Source of the DNA: Trichomonas vaginalis G3 | Taxonomy: Eukaryota > Parabasalia > Trichomonadida > Trichomonadidae | Assembly: GCF_026262505.1 (NCBI RefSeq) | Contig: NC_067208.1 | Location: 11,417,962-11,481,961 of the forward strand | DNA length: 64,000 nucleotides | Direction of reading: 5' to 3' | Shown here: positions 50,544-60,509 of the stretch, one piece after another | How positions within the stretch are numbered: position 1 is the stretch's first letter | Layout: each line of letters starts with the position of its first letter | Program-made: the position numbers and the translations under genes | The notes under the pieces: model-generated | Databases searched by the model: none | What the model saw: the letters and a program-made list of their open reading frames with translations, nothing else | What the model was told of the DNA's origin: nothing

Positions 50544-51629
50544 ATGAGCTTGAAAGAAGTATTCGAACAACATCCATGGAGGTCATTTAAGAAGTTCAAT
50601 GAAGCTGCAAAAAGTTGGGGATTTACTAACAGAGCTGAAGTGAAAAAGTTCTTTGACAAAAATGTTGTACATCAAACAAAAATAAACCCTTACGACTACT
50701 TTTTACCAATTTACTCCAACACTCCTGACGCATACCAATTTGACACTCTCATTCAAAGCAGAAAAGGAGGACATAAACCATTCCTCATCTTCATTAATGT
50801 TAACACTCGCAAAGCATATGCATATCCAATGAGGAATAAAGGAACTCGTGAAGTGTTAAGAGTTTTACAAAAGTTTGTAGCAGAACATAACCCAAGTACT
50901 TTAACATCAGACCAGGATTCAGCATACCTCAGCAATGAAATCAAAGAATTTCTCATTAAGCATAACATAACTCACTACACTACCGAAGACCATAACCATA
51001 ACATACTCGGCATCATAAACCGCTTCATAAGGACTCTCAGAGATTTAAATCAAGAGCGAGACTTTACCGAAGAAACAATGAAATATTTTCTCGAAGTATA
51101 TAATTCCTCAACACATTCTACAACAGGACATACACCAAATTCAATGACACAACAACAAGAAGAAAAGTATATACAAAAGAAACGAAGTCAAACACAAAAT
51201 ATCAGAAATTCAACACAATTTACCCTCATTCCTGGTACAAAAGTTCGTGTAGTTCTTGACGACAAACCGTTGACAAAGAAACGTTTAAGGTTAAGTCGAA
51301 ATTATTATATCGTAGACTCTACGCAAGGTAATGGATATCTTATAAAAGCTGCTGACGACTCCATTGCATTTTACCCTCGTCATAAATTAGTCGAAAGTAG
51401 TAATGGCAAACTTGCTGAAACCATTGACGAAGCAAAGCGAGGAGTGGTTATTGAAATACTTGGCTATAACATAAACGATGACACTTATAAAGTAAGATAT
51501 GAAGGAGGCGTTGAAGATGTTATACCATCTAAGAACTTGAGAGAATCTAAACCAACTCATCTGGGTCCATTAGAGCGGGAGTACTGGAAAGATAAAAACA
51601 TGCCAGAAAGAATAAGAAAATTCTTCTAA
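50544..51629 (+). CDS. Element 2 retroviral-type integrase with chromo-like tail
   Basis: 361 residues. Core: DAYQFDTLIQSRKGGHKPFLIFINVNTRKAYAYPM, LTSDQDSAYLSNEIKEFL, then NRFIRTLRDLN and VYNSSTHSTTGHTPNSM. An SH3-like segment (LIPGTKVRVVLDDKP...LSRNYYIVDSTQGNGYLI) follows. The end, GVVIEILGYNINDDTYKVRYEGGVEDVIPSKNLRES, is chromodomain-like. Starts 19 bases after the fibre gene, same strand. The enzyme would insert the linear element. Confidence 0.85.
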   Translation: MSLKEVFEQHPWRSFKKFNEAAKSWGFTNRAEVKKFFDKNVVHQTKINPYDYFLPIYSNTPDAYQFDTLIQSRKGGHKPFLIFINVNTRKAYAYPMRNKGTREVLRVLQKFVAEHNPSTLTSDQDSAYLSNEIKEFLIKHNITHYTTEDHNHNILGIINRFIRTLRDLNQERDFTEETMKYFLEVYNSSTHSTTGHTPNSMTQQQEEKYIQKKRSQTQNIRNSTQFTLIPGTKVRVVLDDKPLTKKRLRLSRNYYIVDSTQGNGYLIKAADDSIAFYPRHKLVESSNGKLAETIDEAKRGVVIEILGYNINDDTYKVRYEGGVEDVIPSKNLRESKPTHLGPLEREYWKDKNMPERIRKFF

Positions 51630-51668
51630 ACTTTTTCGTTGGATGTAAACCAGACAAAAATATATTTT

Positions 51669-51717
51669 AGGTGAAGAGGTGAGATTTCACCTGTTTTCTC
51701 ACCTGTTTTTTCACCCT
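51669..51717. promoter_or_regulatory. Operator-like array upstream of cassette gene 1, element 2
   Basis: AGGTGAAGAGGTGAGATTTCACC then TGTTTTCTCACC and TGTTTTTTCACCC. Followed by the mini-hairpins CCGC-TTA-GCGG (51720) and AGACCC-TTT-GGGTCT (51734). Confidence 0.7.
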
Positions 51718-51831
51718 CACCGCTTAGCGGCTCAGACCCTTTGGGTCTCGTGAATTTTCATGAATTTCCTTAAGATAGAAAAAATAAAGTTAGTTTTATT
51801 TTTATTTATTTTTTTATTTTGTATAAAAGAT

Positions 51832-52773
51832 ATGATTTCAACAATCGGCACAACAACAATTCAAACAACTACAGCACCAAACTCACTAGTCATGAATCCT
51901 ACGTCAATGTTGGTAGAGATGAAAAGCTTTATTCCTTCTTCATATACTTTTGAGACAGAAATACAAAGAATTAAGCAAGAACTTTTAACAAGTAATTTAG
52001 ACTGTAGTGCGAAAGATGAAACAAATGAACAGTATCTTTATGACATGCAGGACATTATTGACCATTTACCCAAATTGCCTGAAATTCAGCAGCAAAAACT
52101 AACTATTCATGAATTCGATGAAATAGAATTTAAAGTTAGTGATTCTGCAGAAATAAAGAAGTTCATACGTAAAGTAAACTATGAGTTTCTAGGATATCAT
52201 TGCAACCATAAAGTTATGGACAAAGATTGCGACATGGTATATAAGAACATCTCTGACATATATAAATCTGGGGAGTTTAAGACATACGACAACTTTGTTT
52301 CATTAGTTGCTGAATGTGTATGGCAGATAAGAGATAAAGATAAAAGATGTAAAATATGGAATGGACAAATAAAACCAACAACTTTTGAGTTAAAGAAAAC
52401 CATTGACGCCTTAGTTGTTCTAGCAGGTCAAATTTCAATGTATAACGCAAAAATGAATCCGCAATGTTCAAAATGTAAAGCAGCAATGAGGAAATATAAC
52501 TACTCCGTCAAAGAGATAGAACGTATGAGAAACGACTATGCTGACTTAAAGAAAGAAGTAGAGAAACCAGCAGAAGATAAAATGGACATGTTAGCATTTC
52601 TGAACAAAAACTATCCAACAGCTGACGATTTCCTTCTATCTGACGTCAAGAAGAAGTATAAAGAAACTTTCGGCATTGTTAAAACTTTTGACATACTGAC
52701 AGAAGAAATAGAAGCTACGAAATTGTTTAGAATTTCAAATATACATCGTACAATTCATGTAAAACGCTTATAA
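51832..52773 (+). CDS. Cassette gene 1, unrecognised conserved protein (element 2)
   Basis: 313 residues from MISTIGTTTIQTTTAPN; this start is chosen over an upstream in-frame ATG because it matches the element 1 copy and follows the shared leader (TTTTTATTTTGTATAAAAGAT). Nearly the same protein as at 21522-22487, including the Cys pairs and the C-terminal block ending HVKRL. Unknown family. First gene of the cassette. Confidence 0.75.
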   Translation: MISTIGTTTIQTTTAPNSLVMNPTSMLVEMKSFIPSSYTFETEIQRIKQELLTSNLDCSAKDETNEQYLYDMQDIIDHLPKLPEIQQQKLTIHEFDEIEFKVSDSAEIKKFIRKVNYEFLGYHCNHKVMDKDCDMVYKNISDIYKSGEFKTYDNFVSLVAECVWQIRDKDKRCKIWNGQIKPTTFELKKTIDALVVLAGQISMYNAKMNPQCSKCKAAMRKYNYSVKEIERMRNDYADLKKEVEKPAEDKMDMLAFLNKNYPTADDFLLSDVKKKYKETFGIVKTFDILTEEIEATKLFRISNIHRTIHVKRL

Positions 52774-52780
52774 AATAACT

Positions 52781-52831
52781 GGGGTGAAAAATTAGGTGAG
52801 AAAACTGGTGAAATCTCACCTCTTCACCTAA
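52781..52831. promoter_or_regulatory. Operator-like array before cassette gene 2, copy 1
   Basis: GGGGTGAAAAATTAGGTGAG, then GGTGAAATCTCACC and CTTCACCTAAA. Confidence 0.7.
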
Positions 52832-52959
52832 AATATATTTTTATTGAATTCAGCAACAAAATTCTGAGTAAAATAATTTTTAGGGCATGTGTCAAACCGT
52901 TGAGTTTTCACAAAATTTAAAAAATAACGTTTACCATGTAAAACACTTATAAAATAACT

Positions 52960-53010
52960 GGGGTGAAAAATTAGGTGAGAAAACAGGTGAAATCTCACCT
53001 CTTCACCTAA
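52960..53010. promoter_or_regulatory. Operator-like array before cassette gene 2, copy 2
   Basis: As 52781-52831 with one or two differences (AACAGGTGAAATCTCACC). Confidence 0.7.
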
Positions 53011-53118
53011 AAAATATTTTTATTGAATTCAGCAACAAAAATAATGAATTTCATTAGTTAGAAAAATAAAGTTAGTTTTATTTTTATTTATTTTTTTATT
53101 TTGTATGTAAGAACAGAA

Positions 53119-53730
53119 ATGACAAACATTGAGTTTGAAACAGTTAGAAAGATAGACAATGACACCAAAGTGGTTAGAATAGGTGATTTAAACGTAAGAT
53201 ACTCAAAGAAATACAACAAATATTCTTTGTCAGACATTATATCTCCATCTGGAAAGAAAACAAACGACTGGGTTAGAAATGCTTCTACTCAGAAAATTTT
53301 GACAAGAAATCCTGAGCTTATGATATCGGTAAGATTCTATGGAACTACAGCATATCTCATTGACAAAAGTCTTATACCGATAGTTTTGTTATGGTTAGGC
53401 CCAGTTGTTGGATATAACTTCATAACTTATGGTTCATTCGATACGGAACGTTGCAGTGAAGGCTTACTTTATATCGTTCAGAAACCGAAGGACTTCAACA
53501 CAAAAAGATATAAGATAGGAAGAACATATAATATAACTCAAAGATATGACAGTACAGTCAATAGAATCAAGGTTGTGTTCGTTAATGATATGAGAGCTGC
53601 AGAAACAGAACTACTTGAAAAGTTTGAGAAAATGTATGGTGCTCCCATGAAAGGTAAAGAAACTTTCGAAGTAGATGAGATAGATAAAGCTATAAAATTA
53701 TTTGACGAAGTTGCTGAAAAATACATGTAA
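53119..53730 (+). CDS. KilA-N + GIY-YIG (T5orf172-type) protein, cassette gene 2
   Basis: 203 residues from MTNIEFETVRKIDN (chosen by match to the element 1 copy and the leader TTTTGTATGTAAGAACAGAA). N-terminal KilA-N-like DNA-binding domain: SGKKTNDWVRNASTQKIL, then TTAYLIDKSLIPIVLLWL. C-terminal GIY-YIG-like T5orf172 domain: GLLYIVQKPKDFN, YKIGRTYNITQRYD, FVNDMRAAETELLEKFE, KGKETFEVDEIDKAI. In giant viruses and phages this pairing occurs in regulatory or homing-type proteins. Whether it cuts DNA is unknown. Confidence 0.8.
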   Translation: MTNIEFETVRKIDNDTKVVRIGDLNVRYSKKYNKYSLSDIISPSGKKTNDWVRNASTQKILTRNPELMISVRFYGTTAYLIDKSLIPIVLLWLGPVVGYNFITYGSFDTERCSEGLLYIVQKPKDFNTKRYKIGRTYNITQRYDSTVNRIKVVFVNDMRAAETELLEKFEKMYGAPMKGKETFEVDEIDKAIKLFDEVAEKYM

Positions 53731-53818
53731 AGCGTTTATTTTTGGTCTTTTGTGAAAGTCAGAAAATAAAGTTAGAATTTTTTTTATTTATTTTTTTATC
53801 CTGTATGTAAGAACAGTA

Positions 53819-54646
53819 ATGTCAACATCAGAGAACACAACAACAGTTATAGTCCATGAAGCCATAAATGAAGAATACGAATACATACAATATAACAAAC
53901 AACTTCGCCTCATTCGTTCGGTCAAAGATGACATGTACCAAATGCAAAGTATAATGAATGCTCTTCGTTCTACAAAGCAAGCATATCATTGGTTTGAAAA
54001 CCAACAGACAAAAGAACTTTTAGAAGAATTTCCTCATATGATTGCTTCCCTCGGAAAACCGAGGGAAGAGATTCCATTCGAAAATCGCAAGAATTTGGCT
54101 CCTGGTTTGAAAGGTTATTATGTTCATAGACTTTTAGTAAATGCTGTAGCAATGTGGGCTTCACCTCGTTATGCTTGTTATATTTTCATGATGTTAGATG
54201 AACTATATAAAGCAGAACGTGAAGATATGGAAATGAAACTTCAAGCAAAAGATGAAGTCATTGAATCCAAAGACAAAAGCATACAGAAAAGAATACCACG
54301 TTCAGTACCAAAAGGAAAGGAAAAGAGTTATAAGTATATGATATATACTGAAGAGTTGGAGAAAGAAGAAGATAAAGATATGGTTATGTTGCATTTAGTC
54401 AGAAGAAACAACAAAAGCTTTTACGACTTAGCTAAAATATATAAATCTGACAGAAATTGGTTCTATCGCGAAAACTTACCGATTTCAATGACTCCAAATG
54501 AAGATGTGAAACAAATAGTTCAAGATACTTTACCTCAAACACACTATGATATTAAAGGTTGTACAATTCTTACCTTCAAAGAAGACTTAACATTACTGAA
54601 GGAAAAAATAACAGAATATTTCGATAACTTCAAAGAGGAAGAATGA
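53819..54646 (+). CDS. KilA-N protein with long C-terminal region, cassette gene 3
   Basis: 275 residues. KilA-N domain about 30-120: STKQAYHWFENQQTKELLEEF, GLKGYYVHRLLVNAVAMWASPRYACYIFMMLDEL. A coiled linker (EREDMEMKLQAKDEVIESKDKSIQKR) follows, then a C-terminal domain (YKYMIYTEELEKEEDKDMVMLHLVRRNN...DLAKIYKSDRNWFYRENLPIS) of the kind seen after KilA-N/MSV199 domains in large DNA viruses. Candidate repressor for the operator-like arrays (inference). Leader TTTATCCTGTATGTAAGAAC. The coding region holds a perfect hairpin CTTCCCTCGG-AAAA-CCGAGGGAAG at about 54042. Confidence 0.8.
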   Translation: MSTSENTTTVIVHEAINEEYEYIQYNKQLRLIRSVKDDMYQMQSIMNALRSTKQAYHWFENQQTKELLEEFPHMIASLGKPREEIPFENRKNLAPGLKGYYVHRLLVNAVAMWASPRYACYIFMMLDELYKAEREDMEMKLQAKDEVIESKDKSIQKRIPRSVPKGKEKSYKYMIYTEELEKEEDKDMVMLHLVRRNNKSFYDLAKIYKSDRNWFYRENLPISMTPNEDVKQIVQDTLPQTHYDIKGCTILTFKEDLTLLKEKITEYFDNFKEEE

Positions 54647-54649
54647 AAA

Positions 54650-54780
54650 AAATCTCGTCGGGTGCCACGTTAGAACCATAGTGGAGAAAACCATGATAAA
54701 ACAAAACGCTCCATGTCGATCATAATCGACGAAGTGCAAATCTTCACTTCGTCAAGTTTATTTTGTTTTTACCATTTAAT
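54650..54780. other. Structured spacer between convergent genes
   Basis: Contains GTCGAT-CATA-ATCGAC and GACGAAGTG-(8)-CACTTCGTC hairpins and a CCAC/GTGG pairing. Lies after cassette gene 3 and before the end of the opposite-strand gene. Possibly a two-way 3'-end structure or a small RNA. Confidence 0.4.
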
Positions 54781-54825
54781 TGTTGTAAAATGTCGATATG
54801 AAGAATGAAAAAAAAATATTTTTGC

Positions 54826-55299
54826 TTAAATGACGTCAGGGTCAATTTCTTCAACCATTTCACTTCCTTCGTCAATGTCAATAGAAGCTTCTTCAACCTT
54901 TGGTAAGAATTTCTGTATAACATCTTTGTTCGTTATTGTCTTCAGAGATGAAGGATAATATTTCACATTTGTTTCACCCTTCTTATATTCTTTCTGTTCG
55001 GAAAGATTCATAGCAATACTGAAGAAGTCAATGTTAGAGTTCTTTATAACAGTATAATGAGTATCTTTGACATTCACGAAGAAACCCTTTTGTTTCAAAA
55101 CTACTGCTAACTCTTGTGAAGTATAACGTTTGCGGTCAATGACAATAGCTAATGGTCTGACATACTGACCGAACTTAGATTCTTTCACAAACTTCTTGTT
55201 AAAGATAACATTAACATTTGAAGCACCATTGAACTCATTCTTGATGGCATTAGCGAGAGCATTGTATGAAAAGAACTTGCAATCTTGCATGTGTTTCAT
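54826..55299 (-). CDS. Unrecognised protein between cassette and polymerase
   Basis: 157 residues (MKHMQDCKFFSYNALANAIKNEFNGASNVNVIFNKKFV...), mixed alpha/beta with IVIDRKRYTSQELAVVLKQKGFFVNV and an acidic tail (EEASIDIDEGSEMVEEIDPDVI). Divergent from the polymerase gene. No counterpart found in element 1. The acidic tail is of the kind seen in single-strand-DNA-binding proteins, but the fold is not recognised. Confidence 0.5.
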   Translation of the reverse strand: MKHMQDCKFFSYNALANAIKNEFNGASNVNVIFNKKFVKESKFGQYVRPLAIVIDRKRYTSQELAVVLKQKGFFVNVKDTHYTVIKNSNIDFFSIAMNLSEQKEYKKGETNVKYYPSSLKTITNKDVIQKFLPKVEEASIDIDEGSEMVEEIDPDVI

Positions 55300-55388
55300 T
55301 ATAATAAAAAGTTCGAAATATTTTAAAACTAGCCTTAAAAAATCTAAGCTAATTTTTTTCTAAGAAATTTTTTTATTTCCTACTAAAG

Positions 55389-58300
55389 ATGTATCGGAAG
55401 TTGTCTAAGTTAGAACACTCGGAAATAAAACAACTTCTTACAGAAGCTAACATAGATGTTGCAAAACATTACGCGACAAACAAAAAAGCACTCGCTGACA
55501 TCCTCAATGACTACAATGGTGAAATAACTTATGATAGAATTCATGAGTTCATAAATGCAAGAGCATTTCCTTTAAATGACGTTGCTATTGACTTATATCA
55601 TAGACGTTCAGTACCTCATGAAGTAAGAAGAGAAATGTTTGACATAACAAATGCGAACGTTGGTCATACTCGTAAAGCTCTTTCGCATGATGTTCGTCAA
55701 GAGATGTTTGACATAACAAATGCAAACGTTGGTGAAACACGAAAGAGAGACGACACACTGAAACAACAGAGAAGAGAGATGTTTAAAAGTGCTATAGAAC
55801 AAGTTCGCAAAGCTAATAATGTCATTCGTTCCATTGACGACAAACCAAAAGAAGGTGAGAGATGGTTAAAGAAAGATGAAGAGAATAGGAAGAGAAATGT
55901 GAAGTCAGGCAATAGACTCATTGACTTTAACATCGAAGCTTTAGATGAACCAAACAGAGACTACTTACACAAACATTTCGGTAAGGTTTTCATGAGACTC
56001 TTAGAGAAGATTAAAATAAACTCCCAACAAAGATGGATGGTATGTTATAAACTTGGTGGAAAGTATGAATGTTCTACGTTAAACCTCAATAATATTGGAA
56101 CATTACTACATCAGCTCTTGAAGGAGAACTTTATATCAGAGATAGAAGCAAATGCTGCAGGTATTGTTGAAATGCACTATGACTTCTTCTTGACAAACAT
56201 AAAGAATCTTACTGAAATAAAGATGTATGATTTAACAGAATATGAAGGCTTAACGATGTCAGATGTTAAGAAAGGAAAGCCACAGAAGCGACCATATAGA
56301 GATGAAAGCACACTGACAGAAAGACAGAAAAGATTATTGAACAGACTTAAACAAACAGGAGATAAACAAGATATAGATGACTTCTGGAATGAAATCCTTG
56401 GTGAAAAGAAGTTTTATAAGAAGAGAAGCGGTCAGTTCTGGAAGTATCTTTGCACATTACCTATAAATCTTGAACGCTACCAAATCTTCAATGAACTGAA
56501 CAAAAGAACTGCAACACTTATGACAGAGGACAATTGTTTCGTTTATGCTTGCATTCAGGCTGGAGTAAATGAAGAAACTATTGACCACATGAGAGAAGTC
56601 ATTCGTGTTAGAGACTTTCCTCAAAGTAAAGTACAAGAAATTTCTGACGCAACAGGTATAGCATTTAATGTTACCATTGGTTACTTCAATGACTCAAGAC
56701 ATAATGAAATAAAGAGATACATACCAAAAGAATGTAAAACTGTTCGAACTATTGACTTACTTCTTGTTGAAGACCACTACATGCTAAATGAAAGACTTCC
56801 AATGACAACATATTTCATTCGCAACTATATAGAAATCTTGAAGGAGTGTGGTGGAATGAACATTGAGAAACAGATGAAGATTTATACAAAGAGAGAAGAT
56901 AAATATGTAGTTCGCATGGATAGAACTACACCGCTATGGGATGTTATGAAAACATTGTGGGAGTGCAAATATTTCGAACCTATTTCTTATGGAGAACTTT
57001 TCACATATACGACTGACTTATATAAACAGAACCTTGCACCATTTAAAGATTTGACATATGCTCCAAAGTATTGTGTACAACTGAAGAAGAAAGCCGAGTC
57101 AAAAGAAGTAAATAAAAATAAGTGCAAGTTCATTCCTGAGCACGTTTTCTTTGCTGACTTTGAGTGTAGTACGGATGGCTTTCATAAAGCTTTTAACATC
57201 TGTTATGACAGTGAAGATGGTTCAGTGAGTGAAAGCATTTGGGGTCAGAACTGTGCAACAGAATTTTTGGAACGACTTCCTGACAAGAGTTTAATATATT
57301 TCCATAACCTCAGCTATGATATAAACTTCATCTTAAGACACATGACAGAAGTGAAAGGAACTCCCATCATTAAAGGTTCACGAACAATGCAAATAACTGG
57401 CTTATATAAAGGAAGGGCAATTATTATAAAAGACTCTTACAGTGTTATAAATAAGAAGCTTAAACTATTTCCTGCTATGTTTAACTTACAAACAGGACCG
57501 AAAGAAGTATTTCCATACAACTACTACAGCAGTACTTTGTTAGCAAATGACAACAGAACTGGTGTCATTTCTGAAGCATGTAAGTTTATCCAGGATGCAG
57601 ATACATTTATGAAAAACATAGATTCCATCAAAGGTTGCAGAATAGATGAAAACCACTTCGACTTAGAAAAATATAGCACATTTTATTGCAAACAAGATGT
57701 AAGAATTTTAAGAGAAGGTTTTGTTAAGTTCCGCAATGACATATTGAAAGAATTTGATTTAAACGTTTATGACTACGTTAGTATTTGTTCAATTGCTAAC
57801 AAATTATTTGAGAACAGAGTATACTTCCCGAATGGAAATCTTTATGACCTCTCAAATAAACCAAGAGAATTTATTTCGAGATGCATTCAAGGTGGAAGAT
57901 GTATGCTGTCAGATAACATGAAACAAAAGAGCGAAAAGAAACTCATTGCTGACTTCGACGCTGTTTCATTATATCCATCCGCTATAGCAAGACTTTATAC
58001 TTTAGAAGGAATTCCAAAAGTATTGAAGGATGAGATGTTAAGCACAGAGTATCTCATGAGACATTTATTCGATGACGACCAAAAGGAACCCATTGGTGAA
58101 AAGTTTATGTCTGGCTTCTTTGTTCTCATTAAGATAACAGAGATTGGAATACATAGACACTTTCCTTTAATAGTTTGTGACCCTGAACTAAATCCAGAAC
58201 TTAACGTTCCCAGAAGTTCAAACACTTGCTGTTTAATGTATGTTGACCATATAACATTACAAGACCTCATAAAATATCAAGGTGTCAAATGTGAAGTGTT

Positions 58301-59209
58301 GCAAGGATACTATTACGATGGAAACAGAGATATTAGAATAAGAGATGAAGTAAAGAAGTTGTTTGAGTTAAGGTTAAAGTATAAGAAAGAAGGAAATCCT
58401 TTGCAAGAAAATATAAAGCTCATTCTGAACAGTATTTATGGCAAAACTATTCTATCTCCTATTGAGTCAAAAATAACCATAGTAAATGACAAAGATGCTA
58501 TAAGATATGCCATCAGAAACTACAACCATATAGTGAAGTTCGAAGGTTTGGATGGTTCAGATAAAACTATTTTCAAGCTAACGAAAAGCATTTGCAGACA
58601 CTTTAACTTCTGTCCACTTGGCGTTAACATTCTGTCTATGTCGAAGAGAATAATGTGTGAAGTATTCTGTACTGCTGAAGACTTAGGAATGGACATCTTT
58701 TATAGCGATACCGACAGTATGCATCTCTACAATGAAGATATCCCTCGTTTAGCTGAAGAGTTTGAGAAACGTTATGGAAGAGTTCTCATTGGTAAAAACC
58801 TTGGTCAGTTTCATAGCGACTTTGCAGAAATAACAGAAAACAAAGTTTAGCATACAAGTCAATATTTTGTGGAAAGAAGACTTACATAGACTTACTCACG
58901 AATGATTTAAATGAAGTTGCATTTCACTGCAGAATGAAAGGCGTGAAGCAAGATGTTATTGCTTTAACCGCTAATGAAATGTTTCCTGACTCTGTTCAGT
59001 GTTTCTATGATGAAGATAAAGGTTTAATGGTTCCGCAAGGAAAATTTGACAAAGACTCTGAGTTCAGTGTTATGAAACTTTACAAAGCACTTTATGACGG
59101 TCAAGAGATTGGATTTGACTTATGTAAGTCTTCTAGTCCTTGCTTTGCTGAAAAGTTTAACTTCTCAATAACGACTAAAACAAGCTTTATTCGTAAGTTG
59201 AAGTTCTGA
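55389..59209 (+). pseudogene. Element 2 protein-primed DNA polymerase B region (fossil)
   Basis: N-terminal acidic/helical domain similar to element 1, a duplicated 'MFDITNANVG.TRK' segment, a charged linker, then an OTU-like region (TEDNCFVYACIQAG ... IDLLLVEDHYMLNERLP). Exonuclease motifs are FFADFECST, FHNLSYDINFIL and YCKQDVRIL; polymerase motifs are A (DFDAVSLYPSA), B (KLILNSIYGKT) and C (YSDTDSMHLYN). No HNH-like insert, unlike element 1. Copies the element by protein priming. The long first frame covers all polymerase motifs; the region is broken near its end. Confidence 0.88.
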
Positions 59210-59294
59210 GGTCATTTATTTTTGTCAGCAATGAGGTCATGAATGAGGTCATGAATGAGGTCATTTATTTTTGTCAGAAATGAGGTCATTCATG
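59208..59294. repeat. GAGGTCAT repeat array
   Basis: Five copies of GAGGTCAT, several in the form AATGAGGTCATG, between convergent genes, with TTTATTTTTGTCAG repeated twice. Architecture resembles the operator-like arrays but with a different core. Confidence 0.7.
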
Positions 59295-59319
59295 ATAAAA
59301 ATAAGCCGCTAGCGTAGAT

Positions 59320-60176
59320 TTACAATACTGCGATGGTAGAGTTTAAGAGTTGTGCTTCAATGTAGAGACAGTCCTTATGGTCTGGAGGTAAGAACACTGG
59401 GCAGTTATGGTCATGAGTGGAGAACATGTCTATCCAAAACTCACGATTGAAGCCAGTTAATTTATAGTATTTAGGGTTAGGAAGTGGTGAAGTTCTTGTA
59501 TGACCAATAAACTCATTTTCAACTCCCTTACTTAAGTTTGAATATAATATAGCTTGCTTTCTATCCCAAATGCCAGGTGTTACAATCTTTGAAAATTCAT
59601 TTTTCCTCGGAAGCATTGCATCATAATTGAAAACATTTTTGAAATCATCACTTGGTTCAGAGATTTGAAATTTATACGTAATGGATTTTTTTTCTCTTTA
59701 GCGACTTCATTGAGTGGTGAATATATAACAAACTGACAGTCATGAGTTCCATCTTCATTTTCATTAAATTCATAATGAAAGTCTATAAGTTGTGGCTGAC
59801 TACCTTTTTCTTTCAGTTGTGCAAGAAACTCACGTAAAGGCTGTAAAGTTTGTACTTCAATGCTGAACTTTTTCTCGAACATCTCATTAAATGAAATCAT
59901 ACATTGTTGCAATGTTGTACCGTCTTTAAAGTATTTGTATATGTGAATGTTTTGGGCGCTTAAAGACTGTTCGTCATTTTCTATCTCGACTTGAAGTATA
60001 AAGTCAACCTTTCTGAAAGCACGTGTTATATACATAGATGTTATGCCAATGTACTTCTCTTCATTTATGTTCACAATCCAGTCTGTTGGAAACTTAAACG
60101 TTACTCTGTTCCCCTTTATTTTGACGTCAGGGTTTTCACTACTGAACGCAACAGATAAAGGTATTTGTCTATACAT
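59320..60176 (-). pseudogene. Second penton-like / minor capsid candidate region, element 2 (fossil)
   Basis: Upstream part MYRQIPLSVAFSSENPDVKI, RVTFKFPTDWIVNINEEKYIGITSMYITRAF; downstream part AILYSNLSKGVENEFIGHTRTSPLP, FWIDMFSTHDHNCPVFLPPDHKDCLYIEAQLL. The 'I(L)YSNL...EFIG' and 'F.I.......C.....D.KD.LYIE..L' cues fit Polinton/PLV penton-type proteins. Broken. Alternative: another virion protein of unknown fold. Confidence 0.5.
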
Positions 60177-60200
60177 TTAATTCGGATAAAAATAAACCAT

Positions 60201-60464
60201 TTACTCTTTCTTTGCTTCAGCTTCTTCTCTAGCTTTTGCTTCAGCTTCTTCTCTAGCTTTCTTCGCCAGTAGTCTTGGGTTCTTTTGTCTTCCAGCAGCT
60301 AATGCAGCAAGTTGTTTTTCACTAAGTTTTCTCTTTGGTCTCTCTGGCTTTTGTTCTTGTTTTTGTTCCTTCAGTTCGGATAAAATTTGCTCGCGAATTT
60401 CTTTCTTCAATGCTTCAACATCTATGACCCCTTGGGTCTTGTCCGTAGGGCTTGTCTGAGTCAT
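60201..60464 (-). CDS. Small Lys/Glu-rich protein, element 2
   Basis: 87 residues from MTQTSPTDKTQG, start chosen over an upstream Met because it follows the usual A/T leader. Helical and basic with RKLSEKQLAALAAGRQKNP and a repeated AKAREEAEA tail. The KLSEKQLAALAAGR phrase recurs in small basic proteins of large DNA viruses; DNA binding is a guess. Contains the hairpin GACCC-CTT-GGGTC. Divergent with the next gene. Confidence 0.5.
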   Translation of the reverse strand: MTQTSPTDKTQGVIDVEALKKEIREQILSELKEQKQEQKPERPKRKLSEKQLAALAAGRQKNPRLLAKKAREEAEAKAREEAEAKKE

Positions 60465-60509
60465 TTGACTGCAGATAAAAAACAAAATTAAAACTTTAAC
60501 CGATGTAAA

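Larger units (their letters stand above)
52759..53040. repeat. Tandem duplication of gene tail plus operator, element 2
   Basis: CATGTAAAACGCTTATAAAA (52759) and CATGTAAAACACTTATAAAA (about 52936) each start a block of about 110 bases with the last codons of cassette gene 1, an operator-like array and TTGAATTCAGCAACAAAA. The result is two operator arrays before cassette gene 2. Confidence 0.8.

Noticed and set aside
54042-54070. Hairpin CTTCCCTCGG-AAAA-CCGAGGGAAG as a regulatory site
   Set aside because: It lies in coding sequence conserved at protein level (SLGKPREE) in both cassettes, so it may simply reflect codons.
54826-55299. Adenain/Ulp1-like maturation protease
   Set aside because: Checked this and the other small genes for a His-Asp-Cys pattern; none convincing.
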